A stretch of 64,000 bases of DNA from Vulcanimicrobiota bacterium (lineage in GTDB: Bacteria > Vulcanimicrobiota > Vulcanimicrobiia > Vulcanimicrobiales > Vulcanimicrobiaceae): positions 1 to 64,000 of the forward strand of contig PLJL01000005.1 of NCBI GenBank assembly GCA_003140215.1. Reading direction: 5' to 3'. The position numbers were made by a program, and so were the translations under genes. The notes under the pieces are model-generated. The model made no database searches. It was not told the DNA's origin and saw only the letters and a program-made list of their open reading frames with translations. Shown one piece after another: positions 1 through 7,934 of this stretch. How positions within the stretch are numbered: the stretch's first letter is position 1; every line of letters begins with the position of its first letter.

Positions 1-1131
1 GCGCTGGCCAAACGGCGTGAAGACCGCCAGCAATCGCCAAAACAGCTCGCCGACGAGCTCAGCGCAGCGGTATCAGGGGCCAGCGTGCCGCTAGCAGGCG
101 ACGGCGGAAGGGGCCTCGCGGGCGAACCGCTCTCGGCGACTCAAGCGGCGTTCACCATGGTGCAGAGCCCGTTTCACCCTCAGGCGCCCACGCCCGTTCC
201 GGCGCATCGTGGTCAGGGCCGAGGCGTGCTGATCGGCTTGGCTGCGGCTGCCGTCGTCGTCGCGATGGGGTTCGGCGTCCAACGGATGTGGTCGGAACGA
301 GCGCCGGCGACGCGAGTCGCCCGACCAACGGCAACTACAGTTCCACGAGCTAGGGTCAGTTACTCACCCCCCACTGTTCGCTCGGTCGCAGTGCCCGTGC
401 GCCCGGCCGCGATGCCCCCGCAGCCAACGTTCGCGCCCGACGCTTACCGAAATGCGGTCGGTTTCGTGAACGAATACTACCGGCTCTGGAATGCCGGCCA
501 GTATCCCGTAATGTACGGCATGCTCTCCGCCCGCATGCAAGTCAAGAACCCGTACGCCCAATACGTCAAATACCACTCGCTCGTCACCCGAATCGACGTC
601 CAGTCGACCCCGGGTTACGCACCGGAAATCGTCAACGTCCACATCGTCTCCCACGACCGCGAGAAAGATGGGTCGATCACCGAAAACGTCAACGAGGGCC
701 GGTGGCTCCTCACCATCGAGAACGGCGAGCTCAAGCTCAACGCGCAAGATGCTCACGAGGTCAAGCCCACCACGGTCTTCGTCGCGCCGATTGCGCCGGA
801 TTTGACCTCCGCGACGTCTGTCAACTTCGTTCAAGAATATTACCGGCTTTGGAACGCTCGCGAGTACGGAACCATGTACGGGATGCTGTCGGTCGACATG
901 CAACGGACGCACCCGTACAACAACTACGTGAAGTACCACTCGCTCGTCGTCCGCATCGACGTCGACGCGACTCCTACGTACTCGCCGTCGGTTGTGGGTG
1001 TTCGGATCATCTCGTACGACCGCGAGAAAGACGGCTCCATCACCCGATCCATCAACGAGGGCCAATGGTATCTGACCATGCAGAACGGCGCCCTCAAGCT
1101 CGACGCGCAGAAGCTCCACGAAGTGAACTAG
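1..1131 (+). CDS. C-terminal part of a membrane Ser/Thr protein kinase with two NTF2-like repeats (cut by window edge)
   Basis: The reading frame is open from base 1, so this is the 3' end of a longer gene. The first ~28 codons match the end of the kinase domain of the paralogue at 2389-3882 (shared KRREDRQQS and DELSAA). A juxtamembrane stretch, one membrane segment (about residues 76-97 of the visible part) and a Pro/Thr-rich spacer follow. Then come two tandem copies of a ~100-residue domain: copy 1 has EYYRLWNAGQYPVMYGML, copy 2 EYYRLWNAREYGTMYGML. Both contain YVKYHSLV and DREKDGSIT. The fold looks NTF2/SnoaL-like (inference) and should lie outside the membrane, as a sensor. The paralogue has only one copy. 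A GTG at 85 is not the true start. Confidence 0.85.
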   Translation, partial: ALAKRREDRQQSPKQLADELSAAVSGASVPLAGDGGRGLAGEPLSATQAAFTMVQSPFHPQAPTPVPAHRGQGRGVLIGLAAAAVVVAMGFGVQRMWSERAPATRVARPTATTVPRARVSYSPPTVRSVAVPVRPAAMPPQPTFAPDAYRNAVGFVNEYYRLWNAGQYPVMYGMLSARMQVKNPYAQYVKYHSLVTRIDVQSTPGYAPEIVNVHIVSHDREKDGSITENVNEGRWLLTIENGELKLNAQDAHEVKPTTVFVAPIAPDLTSATSVNFVQEYYRLWNAREYGTMYGMLSVDMQRTHPYNNYVKYHSLVVRIDVDATPTYSPSVVGVRIISYDREKDGSITRSINEGQWYLTMQNGALKLDAQKLHEVN

Positions 1132-1146
1132 TGTTCCGCCGCGCCT

Positions 1147-2202
1147 TCAGCTGACCGCCGACTCCTCGACGACGAGTTTTCCGGCCGGACCGTCGAAGCT
1201 CGCGACCATCCCGAGCGGCAACGTCCACTGGCCTTCCATGTGCCCGATGCTGACGTGCGTGATCATGGGCTTCTTCAACCCAGAAAGCCGGTCGCGCAAC
1301 GTTTCATCGATGCTGAGCGAGGGTCGATCGTCGCCCTCCTTTGCGACGCAGTCTTGAAAGCGCCCCAATGCGATCCCGGCGACTGCGGCTAGGTTACCGT
1401 TGAGCGAAAGCTGCGTCAGCATCCGGTCAACTCTGTACGGCGCTTCTTTCACGTCCTCGAGCAACAGGATCTTGCCCGCGCACGGCACAGCGTACGGCGT
1501 ACCGGACAGGGCGGCGACCATCGATAGGTTACCGCCCGCGAGCTGGCCGCGGGCCGTGCCGCGGGCGAGTGCTCCAATCTCGGGAACGCGCAATTCGCCC
1601 AGGGGTTCGGTCGACATCACTGCTCGCCTGATTCCCATGACCGCCGCGCCGGTCATGGGATGCCCGGCGACAGGGCCATGGAACGTGATCAGCCCCGTTT
1701 GCGCGGTGATGGCGTTGAGCAGCGCGGTCAAATCAGAGAAACCGAGGATGATTTTCGGATCCGCGGCAAGCGCGCCGTAGTCGATCTTGTCGAGGATCCG
1801 CATGGTCCCGTAGCCGCCACGCAGAGCGAAGATGGCGCGAATCCGCGGATCGCGGGCGAAGCCGTTGAAGTCCGCCGCTCGTGCCTCGTCACTTCCGGCA
1901 AGGTAGCCATATTGCGAATGGATGTTGGCCCCCAGCTTCAGCCGGACACCGAGCATTTCGGCTAGGCTCCGCGCGTGCTGCAGCTCCTCGGGGTGGCGAA
2001 GTGGGCCGGCCGGAGCTACGAGGCCGACCGTGTCGCCCTTTCGCAGATGCGGCGGCTTGTGCACCGCTCGAGACGAGCGGGAAGGCGTCGGCGTCGAGGG
2101 CGCAACACGCGGCGTGACGAGCGCACCCTCGTGCGATGGTCCGACCGCAACGAAGCCGGTCCCAACGGTCGCAAGCGCCCTCACGAACAGTCGGCGTTTC
2201 AT
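1147..2202 (-). CDS. LD-carboxypeptidase (peptidase S66, LdcA/MccF-like), exported
   Basis: 351 aa. The S66 family cleaves the L,D bond of murein tetrapeptides during peptidoglycan recycling or, in the MccF branch, peptide-nucleotide amides. The N-terminus (RRLFVRA, then a short hydrophobic stretch) resembles a Tat-type signal. The S66 core begins at RKGDTVGLVAPAGPL (about residue 54). The nucleophile is Ser156 in GFSDLTAL, and a late HVSIGH motif fits the catalytic His region. The gene lies between two paralogous kinases on the opposite strand. It is convergent with the first (15 nt between stops) and divergent from the second. Cell-wall turnover next to Pkn-type kinases is suggestive, but no functional link is shown. 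Confidence 0.85.
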   Translation of the reverse strand: MKRRLFVRALATVGTGFVAVGPSHEGALVTPRVAPSTPTPSRSSRAVHKPPHLRKGDTVGLVAPAGPLRHPEELQHARSLAEMLGVRLKLGANIHSQYGYLAGSDEARAADFNGFARDPRIRAIFALRGGYGTMRILDKIDYGALAADPKIILGFSDLTALLNAITAQTGLITFHGPVAGHPMTGAAVMGIRRAVMSTEPLGELRVPEIGALARGTARGQLAGGNLSMVAALSGTPYAVPCAGKILLLEDVKEAPYRVDRMLTQLSLNGNLAAVAGIALGRFQDCVAKEGDDRPSLSIDETLRDRLSGLKKPMITHVSIGHMEGQWTLPLGMVASFDGPAGKLVVEESAVS

Positions 2203-2310
2203 GCTCGACCGTTCGTGGGGCGCAGCCGATTCGGCCTTCCGGCCATCGGCGTCGGGGTCGCTTCAGCCAGGGCTTGCGAGGGGGCCGGTCTCCCGATCAG
2301 AATATGACCG

Positions 2311-2339
2311 TTGGCTTGGTATTTCTTCCAGTACACTAT
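2311..2339 (+). promoter_or_regulatory. Candidate promoter of the kinase at 2389
   Basis: TTGGCT (2311-2316), a 17-nt spacer and CACTAT (2334-2339) lie about 45 nt upstream of the preferred ATG, in the divergent spacer with the LD-carboxypeptidase. This is a consensus match only. Confidence 0.3.
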
Positions 2340-2388
2340 GGGCTTTCGTAGCACCAGAGATGGGCTTTGCGTGGTCCAGGAGATGCGC

Positions 2389-3882
2389 ATGCTTAGCGAT
2401 CGACTTCTCGGACGTGTTCTCGACAACCGGTATCGGATCGACGCCGAGATCGGTGCAGGCGGCATGGCCACGATCTATCGCGCCACCCGGTTGCAGATCG
2501 GCGACATCGTAGCGATCAAGATTCTCCACTCGGAGTTTTTGCGCGAGCCCAAGTTCGTCGAGCGCTTTCAGCGCGAAGCCCAGGCTGCTGCCCGGCTGAA
2601 GCACCCGAACGTTGTGTCGATTTACGATTTCGGCGTGTGCGACGACGGCGTCATCTACCTCGTCATGGAGCTGGTCGAGGGGCGTAACCTGCGCACGGTC
2701 ATCAAGGATGAAGGGCCGATGCCGGCGACCAGGGCAGCGGAGATCGGTCGCCAGGTGTGCGCCGCGCTGGCAGAAGCGCACCGTCAGAACGTCATCCATC
2801 GCGACATCAAGCCGGCGAATATCGCCGTCGAAGAGTCCTCTGACGGGCTGCGCGTAAGGGTGCTGGATTTCGGCATCGCCAGCCTGCGCGGCGGCACAAT
2901 GATGACTTTTACGCAAACGGGCGCAGTATTGGGGACGCCGGCCTACATGTCGCCCGAGCAGTGCTTAGGCGAAGAACTCGATGGCCGCTCCGACATCTAT
3001 AGTCTGGGCGTGGTGCTCTTCGAGATGCTGTGCGGAATCGTACCGTTCAATTCTCCCACGGCGACCGCCGTCGTGATGCAGCACGTCCAGCAAGCTCCGC
3101 CCCCGCTGCGAGTGCTCAACGTGAGCATCTCTCCCGCGATGGAGGCGGTAGTGTTTCGGGCGCTATCCAAGCGGCGCGAAGACCGCCAGCAATCGGCCAA
3201 ACAACTCGGTGACGAGCTCAGCGCGGCAGCGCTGGGCACGAATGCCCCGTTCGACGCGGGCGGCCCGAGGGGTTTCGCGGAGCCGCTTTCGGCGAGGCAG
3301 GCGGCGTTCACCATGGTGCAGAGCCCATTTCACCCGCAGCCACCCACGGCGGCGCCGGCGCGCGGTGGCCGAACGACGGGAGTGATCATCGCTTTGGCTG
3401 CCACTGCCGTTCTCGTCGCGCTCGGGTTCGGCGCCCAACGAATGTGGTCGGCACGAACGCCCGCAACGCATGCAGCGCGGCCGACGGCGACGGCAGTCGT
3501 TGAGCGCTACGTTAGCCTGCGATCTGGACGAACCGTTCCTCTCACGCCGGACAGGGGGTGGAGTCCGAGCGCCGACTTTGTCGTTCGCCAGTACTACAGC
3601 CTTTGGGATGCTCACCGCTTACCGGAGGCGTATCTACTCCTCTCGAACCGCTATCGGGCGGAGCACCCTTACAGTACGTGGGCGTCGTCACACGATTCGG
3701 TCGTGCACATCAGCGTCCAAACCGGGGACGTGGGCGAGCCGATGACCGTCGCCGTCGCGATCCAATCGGTGGATCGTACCCCGAGCGGCACGGAATATAG
3801 CGATTACCGCGGAACCTGGAAGGCGGTCCATGAGAACGGCACTACCAAGCTCGATGAAGTCTCGTTGAATCGAGTTCGATGA
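2389..3882 (+). CDS. Membrane-anchored Ser/Thr protein kinase with one NTF2-like C-terminal domain
   Basis: 497 aa from ATG 2389, preferred because AGGAG (2378-2382) lies 6 nt upstream; ATG 2383 is too close to it. All Hanks-type motifs are present: glycine loop [10 protein letters not shown], Lys44 (AIKIL), HRD 137-139 (HRDIKPANI), DFG 160-162, and [10 protein letters not shown]. The kinase domain covers about residues 15-270. One membrane segment at ~332-354 follows, then a short linker and one NTF2-like domain (~395-497, [10 protein letters not shown]) that is probably periplasmic. The juxtamembrane DNA is nearly identical to that of the gene ending at 1131, so the two are recent duplicates. 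The downstream gene starts inside the stop (ATGA), so translation is probably coupled. Confidence 0.9.
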   Translation: MLSDRLLGRVLDNRYRIDAEIGAGGMATIYRATRLQIGDIVAIKILHSEFLREPKFVERFQREAQAAARLKHPNVVSIYDFGVCDDGVIYLVMELVEGRNLRTVIKDEGPMPATRAAEIGRQVCAALAEAHRQNVIHRDIKPANIAVEESSDGLRVRVLDFGIASLRGGTMMTFTQTGAVLGTPAYMSPEQCLGEELDGRSDIYSLGVVLFEMLCGIVPFNSPTATAVVMQHVQQAPPPLRVLNVSISPAMEAVVFRALSKRREDRQQSAKQLGDELSAAALGTNAPFDAGGPRGFAEPLSARQAAFTMVQSPFHPQPPTAAPARGGRTTGVIIALAATAVLVALGFGAQRMWSARTPATHAARPTATAVVERYVSLRSGRTVPLTPDRGWSPSADFVVRQYYSLWDAHRLPEAYLLLSNRYRAEHPYSTWASSHDSVVHISVQTGDVGEPMTVAVAIQSVDRTPSGTEYSDYRGTWKAVHENGTTKLDEVSLNRVR

Positions 3883-4373
3883 AGAGAACAGGCGCGATAT
3901 CGCAAATAAGACCGGAGAGCTACCGGGCGTCCGCAATAACGTCGGCCTCGTCGGATACAAGCACACCGGCGTCACCGGCATTGCTACACGCGTGTGATCT
4001 GCTTACTCCCGCGATCGCGAAGAGTTTGATTGGTGCGACCGCGCACCAAACGATGCGGGCGCAGCCCAATCCGCACATGACGCACTGCCACTATTCAAGC
4101 GGAACGGGCTCGCTCGACGTCCTCGTCGGCGATCGATGGGACTTCGTCAACGTGGGCCAGGAACACGTTCCGGGGGAGAAGCCGCTGGCCGGACTCGGCG
4201 ACGAGGCTCACATCAACTCCGTCACTTTGCGCGTGCGCAAGGGCAGCCACGGCATGGAGATCACCGCGACCGGCCCGGCCGGCACCTACATGGGCGCAGC
4301 CGCCGACGCCCAAACAGCCCACGGCCAAGCGCTCGAAATCAAAACCGCCAAGACGCTCCTGCCGCGGTTGTAG
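3879..4373 (+). CDS. Small hypothetical protein, DUF3558-like
   Basis: 164 aa. Its ATG overlaps the kinase stop by 4 nt (ATGA), so co-translation is likely. After a Ser/Thr-rich N-terminus with no clear signal peptide, residues ~45-164 have a layout seen in small DUF3558-like proteins: CDLLTPAIA near the start, a second Cys in THCHYS, a central GLGDEA, and a final alanine-rich helix. Two conserved-looking cysteines could form a disulfide. No enzymatic motif is visible. The coupling suggests an accessory of the kinase, but this is inferred from position only. Confidence 0.6.
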   Translation: MKRTGAISQIRPESYRASAITSASSDTSTPASPALLHACDLLTPAIAKSLIGATAHQTMRAQPNPHMTHCHYSSGTGSLDVLVGDRWDFVNVGQEHVPGEKPLAGLGDEAHINSVTLRVRKGSHGMEITATGPAGTYMGAAADAQTAHGQALEIKTAKTLLPRL

Positions 4374-4382
4374 GGGTCACGC

Positions 4383-5081
4383 GTGATCGTGCCTCCAGTG
4401 GACCGGACATGGGGATACGGGACCGGCATGCGCATCATGCTCGGATTCGCCGCCGTATTCATGTTCGCCGTCGCCGCCTTACTGCTCAGCTTGCCGCTCC
4501 TCGTTGGTGGAAGCGATCCAGCCGCCAACGCCATCATCGCGATCACCGCCATCATCATGGCCGGATTCGGTCTGTTCATGACGTTCGGGCTGATCGGCGT
4601 CGTCCGCACTCGGATCGGTATCAAGGGGCCGAACCTCGAAGCGACGGTGCCTCAACACCATAGCCGGCTGCTCGTGCCGAAGTTCCGCGTGATCGCGCTT
4701 CCGATCGCGCAGATTCGGGCCGTCGAGACGCGGCAGGAGGCGTTCCGGTCCTTCGGCTTGGTCAACCTCAGACAATCGCTGTCTATCGTTACCAGCGATG
4801 GTGAACGGATCGGACTCTTCAGCAACACCCTTGGTCCGACGGTACAACTCCCTCTCGACGAGATCGCCGGCGCCATCGCGGCCGGCGCCGGCGTCGCGGT
4901 GACCGACGCCGGTACGGTTTGGACGAAGGCGCCCGGCCTCTACGGTGAAGCCTCCTCATCTTGGCGCGAACAGCCGCTTGACCAAGCCGGCGCGATCAAG
5001 GTTCGGCGCACCGCGATCCGGACCATGCAAATCGTGGTGACGCTGGTGCTGCTAACTTTCGCGCTTCGAGCCTGCGGCTGA
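4383..5081 (+). CDS. Hypothetical membrane protein with a possible bacterial-PH-like core
   Basis: 232 aa from GTG 4383 (ATG 4428 is an alternative). There are two membrane segments near the N-terminus (about residues 17-42 and 49-73), a ~120-residue soluble beta-rich middle (VIALPIAQIRAVETRQE, SLSIVTSDGERIGLF) and one C-terminal membrane segment. The middle resembles the PH-like domains found between membrane helices in small bacterial proteins; this is pattern-level evidence only. It follows the DUF3558-like gene by 9 nt and probably belongs to the kinase operon. Confidence 0.6.
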   Translation: MIVPPVDRTWGYGTGMRIMLGFAAVFMFAVAALLLSLPLLVGGSDPAANAIIAITAIIMAGFGLFMTFGLIGVVRTRIGIKGPNLEATVPQHHSRLLVPKFRVIALPIAQIRAVETRQEAFRSFGLVNLRQSLSIVTSDGERIGLFSNTLGPTVQLPLDEIAGAIAAGAGVAVTDAGTVWTKAPGLYGEASSSWREQPLDQAGAIKVRRTAIRTMQIVVTLVLLTFALRACG

Positions 5082-5089
5082 TCGGCTAA

Positions 5090-5106
5090 CGAATCGCTCT
5101 GATTCG
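5090..5106. terminator. Short hairpin between convergent genes
   Basis: CGAATC - GCTCT - GATTCG forms a perfect 6-bp stem right after the stop at 5081 and just before the stop of the opposing gene at 5109. There is no T-run, so it is at best a weak bidirectional terminator. Confidence 0.35.
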
Positions 5107-5108
5107 AG

Positions 5109-5369
5109 CTAGGTCTTGGCCCAGAATTCCGCCGACGTTTTGACGGGGACGATCTCAAAGTCTGCGAGGTCGTCCCAACGGCTAACCCACGTGTTCAGCA
5201 GTTCCGGCTCGGCTGTCTCTATCAGCTGGAAGCAGCGAGAGCCCATCAGATCCATCCAGCTCGCATGATAATGGAGACCTTCCGGAAGCATCCGGCCGCG
5301 CCGCCGATAGCGCTCGCCGATCGGCGTCGCATCACCGTTTCGGAATCTTTCAACCACCATGTACAGCAC
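5109..5369 (-). CDS. DUF3303 family protein
   Basis: 86 aa. The family pattern is clear: MLYMVVERF start, RGRMLPEGL, YHASWMDLMGSRCFQLIE, then WVSRWDDLADFEIVPV near the end. DUF3303 proteins are small single-domain alpha/beta proteins of unknown function with a dimeric-barrel-like look. This is the last gene of a minus-strand set (SDR, 22-aa ORF, secreted protein, DUF3303), 13 nt after its neighbour. Confidence 0.8.
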   Translation of the reverse strand: MLYMVVERFRNGDATPIGERYRRRGRMLPEGLHYHASWMDLMGSRCFQLIETAEPELLNTWVSRWDDLADFEIVPVKTSAEFWAKT

Positions 5370-5382
5370 GTCGAGCGCTCCG

Positions 5383-5808
5383 CTAGTGGGCGTGTTCGTG
5401 GTGCATCATCGGCAGTGCGCCGCACGACATGGCACGTGTACCGGCGGTGTTGAAGACGGCGATGACGTACGGCCCCGGCTTCATCGTGGTGGGCTTCACC
5501 CGCGTCTTCGAGCGGCCGCCCATCACCGGCGTCAGCCGGTATTCGGGCGTCGGCCCCGGATTCGCGCAGGTCGCGTGGTAGACGCCGGCGGGGTACTGGT
5601 TTTCGGGGATGAACACGCCGTCGAGGACGATCGTCACGTCGACGACCGGCGGGTCCAGCGCGACGTGTGAGATCGTCGCGGTCCCCGCGATCTTCGAGCC
5701 TGGTTGCGGCTCGAGCTTCACTACGACGTTCGGCGGCGGCGAAGCCGCGAACGCAATTCCGGCGGCAGCGAGCGCGGCCGCGAAGGCCAGCGCAGAGATA
5801 CGGACCAC
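5383..5808 (-). CDS. Small secreted hypothetical protein
   Basis: 141 aa from GTG 5808, chosen because a perfect AGGAGG (5815-5820) lies 6 nt upstream and the protein then begins with a clean signal peptide (cleavage near AFA-AS, about residue 21). A longer in-frame start at 5859 would add a charged extension with no ribosome site. The mature part is ~120 residues, beta-rich, with two Cys and a His-rich end (MMHHEHAH) that might bind metal. No family recognised. Its Shine-Dalgarno overlaps the end of the upstream 22-codon ORF. Confidence 0.65.
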   Translation of the reverse strand: MVRISALAFAAALAAAGIAFAASPPPNVVVKLEPQPGSKIAGTATISHVALDPPVVDVTIVLDGVFIPENQYPAGVYHATCANPGPTPEYRLTPVMGGRSKTRVKPTTMKPGPYVIAVFNTAGTRAMSCGALPMMHHEHAH

Positions 5809-5814
5809 GGTCAA

Positions 5815-5820
5815 CCTCCT
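5815..5820 (-). promoter_or_regulatory. AGGAGG ribosome binding site fixing the GTG 5808 start
   Basis: Perfect anti-16S match, 6-nt spacer to GTG. Its outer base overlaps the stop codon of the 22-codon ORF at 5820-5888. Confidence 0.7.
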
Positions 5821-5888
5821 TACCCGACGTGAATCGCCGGGAGCGTCATGACAACCCATACGGCCACGATGATGAGAACCTGGGTCAT
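5820..5888 (-). CDS. 22-codon hydrophobic small ORF
   Basis: ATG 5888 to TAA 5820 encodes a 22-residue peptide made almost entirely of one membrane-spanning stretch (VLIIVAVWVVMTL) with no charged residue. AAGGAG precedes the ATG by about 10 nt. It fills the gap between the SDR stop (5908) and the ribosome site of the next gene, whose AGGAGG touches its stop codon. It could be a real membrane microprotein or a leader that couples translation. There is no homology evidence. Confidence 0.4.
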   Translation of the reverse strand: MTQVLIIVAVWVVMTLPAIHVG

Positions 5889-5907
5889 GCTAGATGCGCT
5901 CCTTCTT

Positions 5908-6672
5908 TCACCAGCCGCCGTAACCCGTCCAGCCGCCGTCGACGTAGATATGCGTGGCGTTGACGTACGACGCCGCGTCGGAAACGACGAACGCGATCGT
6001 GTTCGCGATCTCAGCCGGCGAGGCGAGTCGTCCGAGCGGCGTGCGCCGTGCGATGTCCGCATCGCTGAAGCTGCCGACCGACATGGCGTGCTCCACGAGC
6101 GCCGTCGCGGTGTATCCCGCATTGACCGACACGACGCGCACGCCCCGCCGTCCCCACTCGACGCCCAGCGTCGCGGTGAGGCCGTCCAAGCCGTGCTTGC
6201 TGACGCTGTACGCGAGACGTCCGGACATGCCCAGACGTGAGTACACCGACCCGACGTTCACGATGACGCCCTTGCCTTTGGCGAGCATGACCCGGCCGGC
6301 CGCTTGCGCGCACAAGAACGGCGCGGTGAGGTTCAACTCGAGGACCGCGCGCCAGTCCTCGACGCTCAGGCTCTCGGCCGGGGTGACGCTCGGCATTCCG
6401 GCGTTGTTGACCAGCACGTCGATCGTACCGTACGCCGCAATGGCGCCCGCTACGAGCGCCTCGACCCCGGCGGCCGACCGGAGATCGGCGCCGACCGCAG
6501 TCGCTTCGAGGCCGTCGTCGCACAGCGAGCGCGCGACGCTGCCGGCGCGTTCGGCCGAGCGCGAGTTGATGACCACCGCTGCGCCCAGTTCGGCCAACCG
6601 GCGCGCCGTCGCCAAGCCGATCCCATCCGACGAGCCGGTAACGATCGCAACACGGCCCGCGAGTTCGCGCAT
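5908..6672 (-). CDS. SDR-family NAD(P)-dependent oxidoreductase
   Basis: 254 aa, full-length classical SDR. The N-terminal TGSSDGIG is the cofactor loop, followed by NNAG, a Ser in NVGSVYSRLG, and the catalytic YSVSK. The C-terminal end (ATHIYVDGGW) is typical of FabG/glucose-dehydrogenase-type members. These reduce ketones or oxidise alcohols with NAD(P); the substrate cannot be read from sequence. It is first in the minus-strand set down to 5109 and is isolated from the sedolisin operon by a terminator at 6725-6758. Confidence 0.85.
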   Translation of the reverse strand: MRELAGRVAIVTGSSDGIGLATARRLAELGAAVVINSRSAERAGSVARSLCDDGLEATAVGADLRSAAGVEALVAGAIAAYGTIDVLVNNAGMPSVTPAESLSVEDWRAVLELNLTAPFLCAQAAGRVMLAKGKGVIVNVGSVYSRLGMSGRLAYSVSKHGLDGLTATLGVEWGRRGVRVVSVNAGYTATALVEHAMSVGSFSDADIARRTPLGRLASPAEIANTIAFVVSDAASYVNATHIYVDGGWTGYGGW

Positions 6673-6724
6673 ACGAATCTCTCCACGGGCCGCCCCGTCA
6701 GTCCTGCGCCGCCTATTGGAAATG

Positions 6725-6758
6725 AAAAACCCGCCGCGTGGTTGTCCACGCGACGGGT
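6725..6758 (-). terminator. Intrinsic terminator of the LuxR/HD-GYP/sedolisin operon
   Basis: On the minus strand, a GC-rich stem (ACCCG(T)CGCGTGG, loop ACAA, then its complement) runs straight into TTTTT (6729-6725), about 20 nt after the sedolisin stop. Confidence 0.8.
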
Positions 6759-6779
6759 CATTCGGGTGGGTTCTGCGAT

Positions 6780-7934
6780 TTAGAAGGCGCCCAGACCGTG
6801 GGGGGTTCCGGGCGTCGGATAGCGCCCCGCCGCGTCGACGGCGTTGAGCGACCCGAGATTCGCATAGATCGACGGCGCACCGCCGGCGTTCGCGCCGAAG
6901 TCATGAGCCTGGGCGTAGAGCCCGGCCACGAACGGCGCGCCGGCGCTGGTTCCACCGAGCACGATCCAGCCGCCGTCGTTGCTGTCGTAGACGGCGATTC
7001 CGGGGCTCAGCGCCGCGACGAACGAGACGTCGGGTACCGAACGGGTGCTGCAACCGCTGCCCGTTTGCCAGGCCGGTGTCGGCGTCGTTGCGCTGCAGCC
7101 GGCGCCGGACTTGTCCCATACCGCTTCGTGCCAGCCGCGCGAACTCGTGTCATGTGTCAGCGTGGTTCCGCCGACCGCGGTCACGTGCGCGGATGAGGCG
7201 GGATACTGGACCGTGCCGTCGTCACCGGTGCTCGCGACGATCGCGATCCCCGGATGATCGTAGTGGCCGTCTTGGTTCGCCGAACTGCTTCCCTCGGGGA
7301 TGCCGTAGCTGTTGCTGATCGCGGCCGGATTGAGCGCGGCGGCGGCGTCGACGGCTGCCGCCAGGACGTTGGGGTTGCCGTTTTGCGCCTCGATCAGCGC
7401 TAAGCGGCAAGTCGGACAGGCCGCAGACGCCATGGCGAGGTCGAGCGAGATCTCCTCGACCCAACGCTGATGCGGGAGCTGCAAGACGTTGCCGGGGGCT
7501 GTGACTTTCGTGAAGCAGCCGCTGGCCGACGTGCACGGGGGAAGCCCGAAGCGATGACGATAGATTACGAGGTCGGCTTCGGCGCTGGGGTCGTCGTACG
7601 CGGCGACGATCGCGATCAGCGGCCCGGTCGCCGGCGTGCCGTCCACCGGAGGCAGGCCGTACGCAGAGCGTAAGTCGGCCGGCGTGAAGCCGGAGATGGT
7701 CGCGGCGTTCGGGTCGGCGATCGGCAGAATCGCCACGTTCACTTGGACGTAGCAGCCGAGCTCGCCCAGCACGACCGTGCACGCACCGGGCAGAGCCCGC
7801 GAATACAGCGGGGTTCGTTGCGTTGCTTGGGCCCCGGCAGCGCCTTGCGCCGGCAGTGATGGGCTGACGGCGCTGCCGCCGCCGCACCCGGTCAAGAGTG
7901 CGCCGGCGACGGCGATAGATAGTGTGCGGTTCAC
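6780..7934 (-). CDS. Sedolisin (S53) serine-carboxyl peptidase, lipoprotein, lacking the usual prodomain
   Basis: 384 aa from GTG 7934, which overlaps the HD-GYP stop (GTGA). A lipobox LLTGC puts the lipidated Cys at 17, so it is probably anchored outside the cytoplasm. S53 motifs: Glu161 and Asp165 (E-I-S-L-D), Asp238 (STGDDG) and the nucleophile Ser330 in GGTSAGAP. Sedolisins normally carry a ~180-residue N-terminal prodomain; only ~60 residues of linker precede the catalytic domain here. The C-terminal calcium site also looks degenerate. Sedolisins are acid-active endopeptidases. A longer reading to 8426 is only an open frame inside the HD-GYP gene. Confidence 0.85.
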   Translation of the reverse strand: MNRTLSIAVAGALLTGCGGGSAVSPSLPAQGAAGAQATQRTPLYSRALPGACTVVLGELGCYVQVNVAILPIADPNAATISGFTPADLRSAYGLPPVDGTPATGPLIAIVAAYDDPSAEADLVIYRHRFGLPPCTSASGCFTKVTAPGNVLQLPHQRWVEEISLDLAMASAACPTCRLALIEAQNGNPNVLAAAVDAAAALNPAAISNSYGIPEGSSSANQDGHYDHPGIAIVASTGDDGTVQYPASSAHVTAVGGTTLTHDTSSRGWHEAVWDKSGAGCSATTPTPAWQTGSGCSTRSVPDVSFVAALSPGIAVYDSNDGGWIVLGGTSAGAPFVAGLYAQAHDFGANAGGAPSIYANLGSLNAVDAAGRYPTPGTPHGLGAF

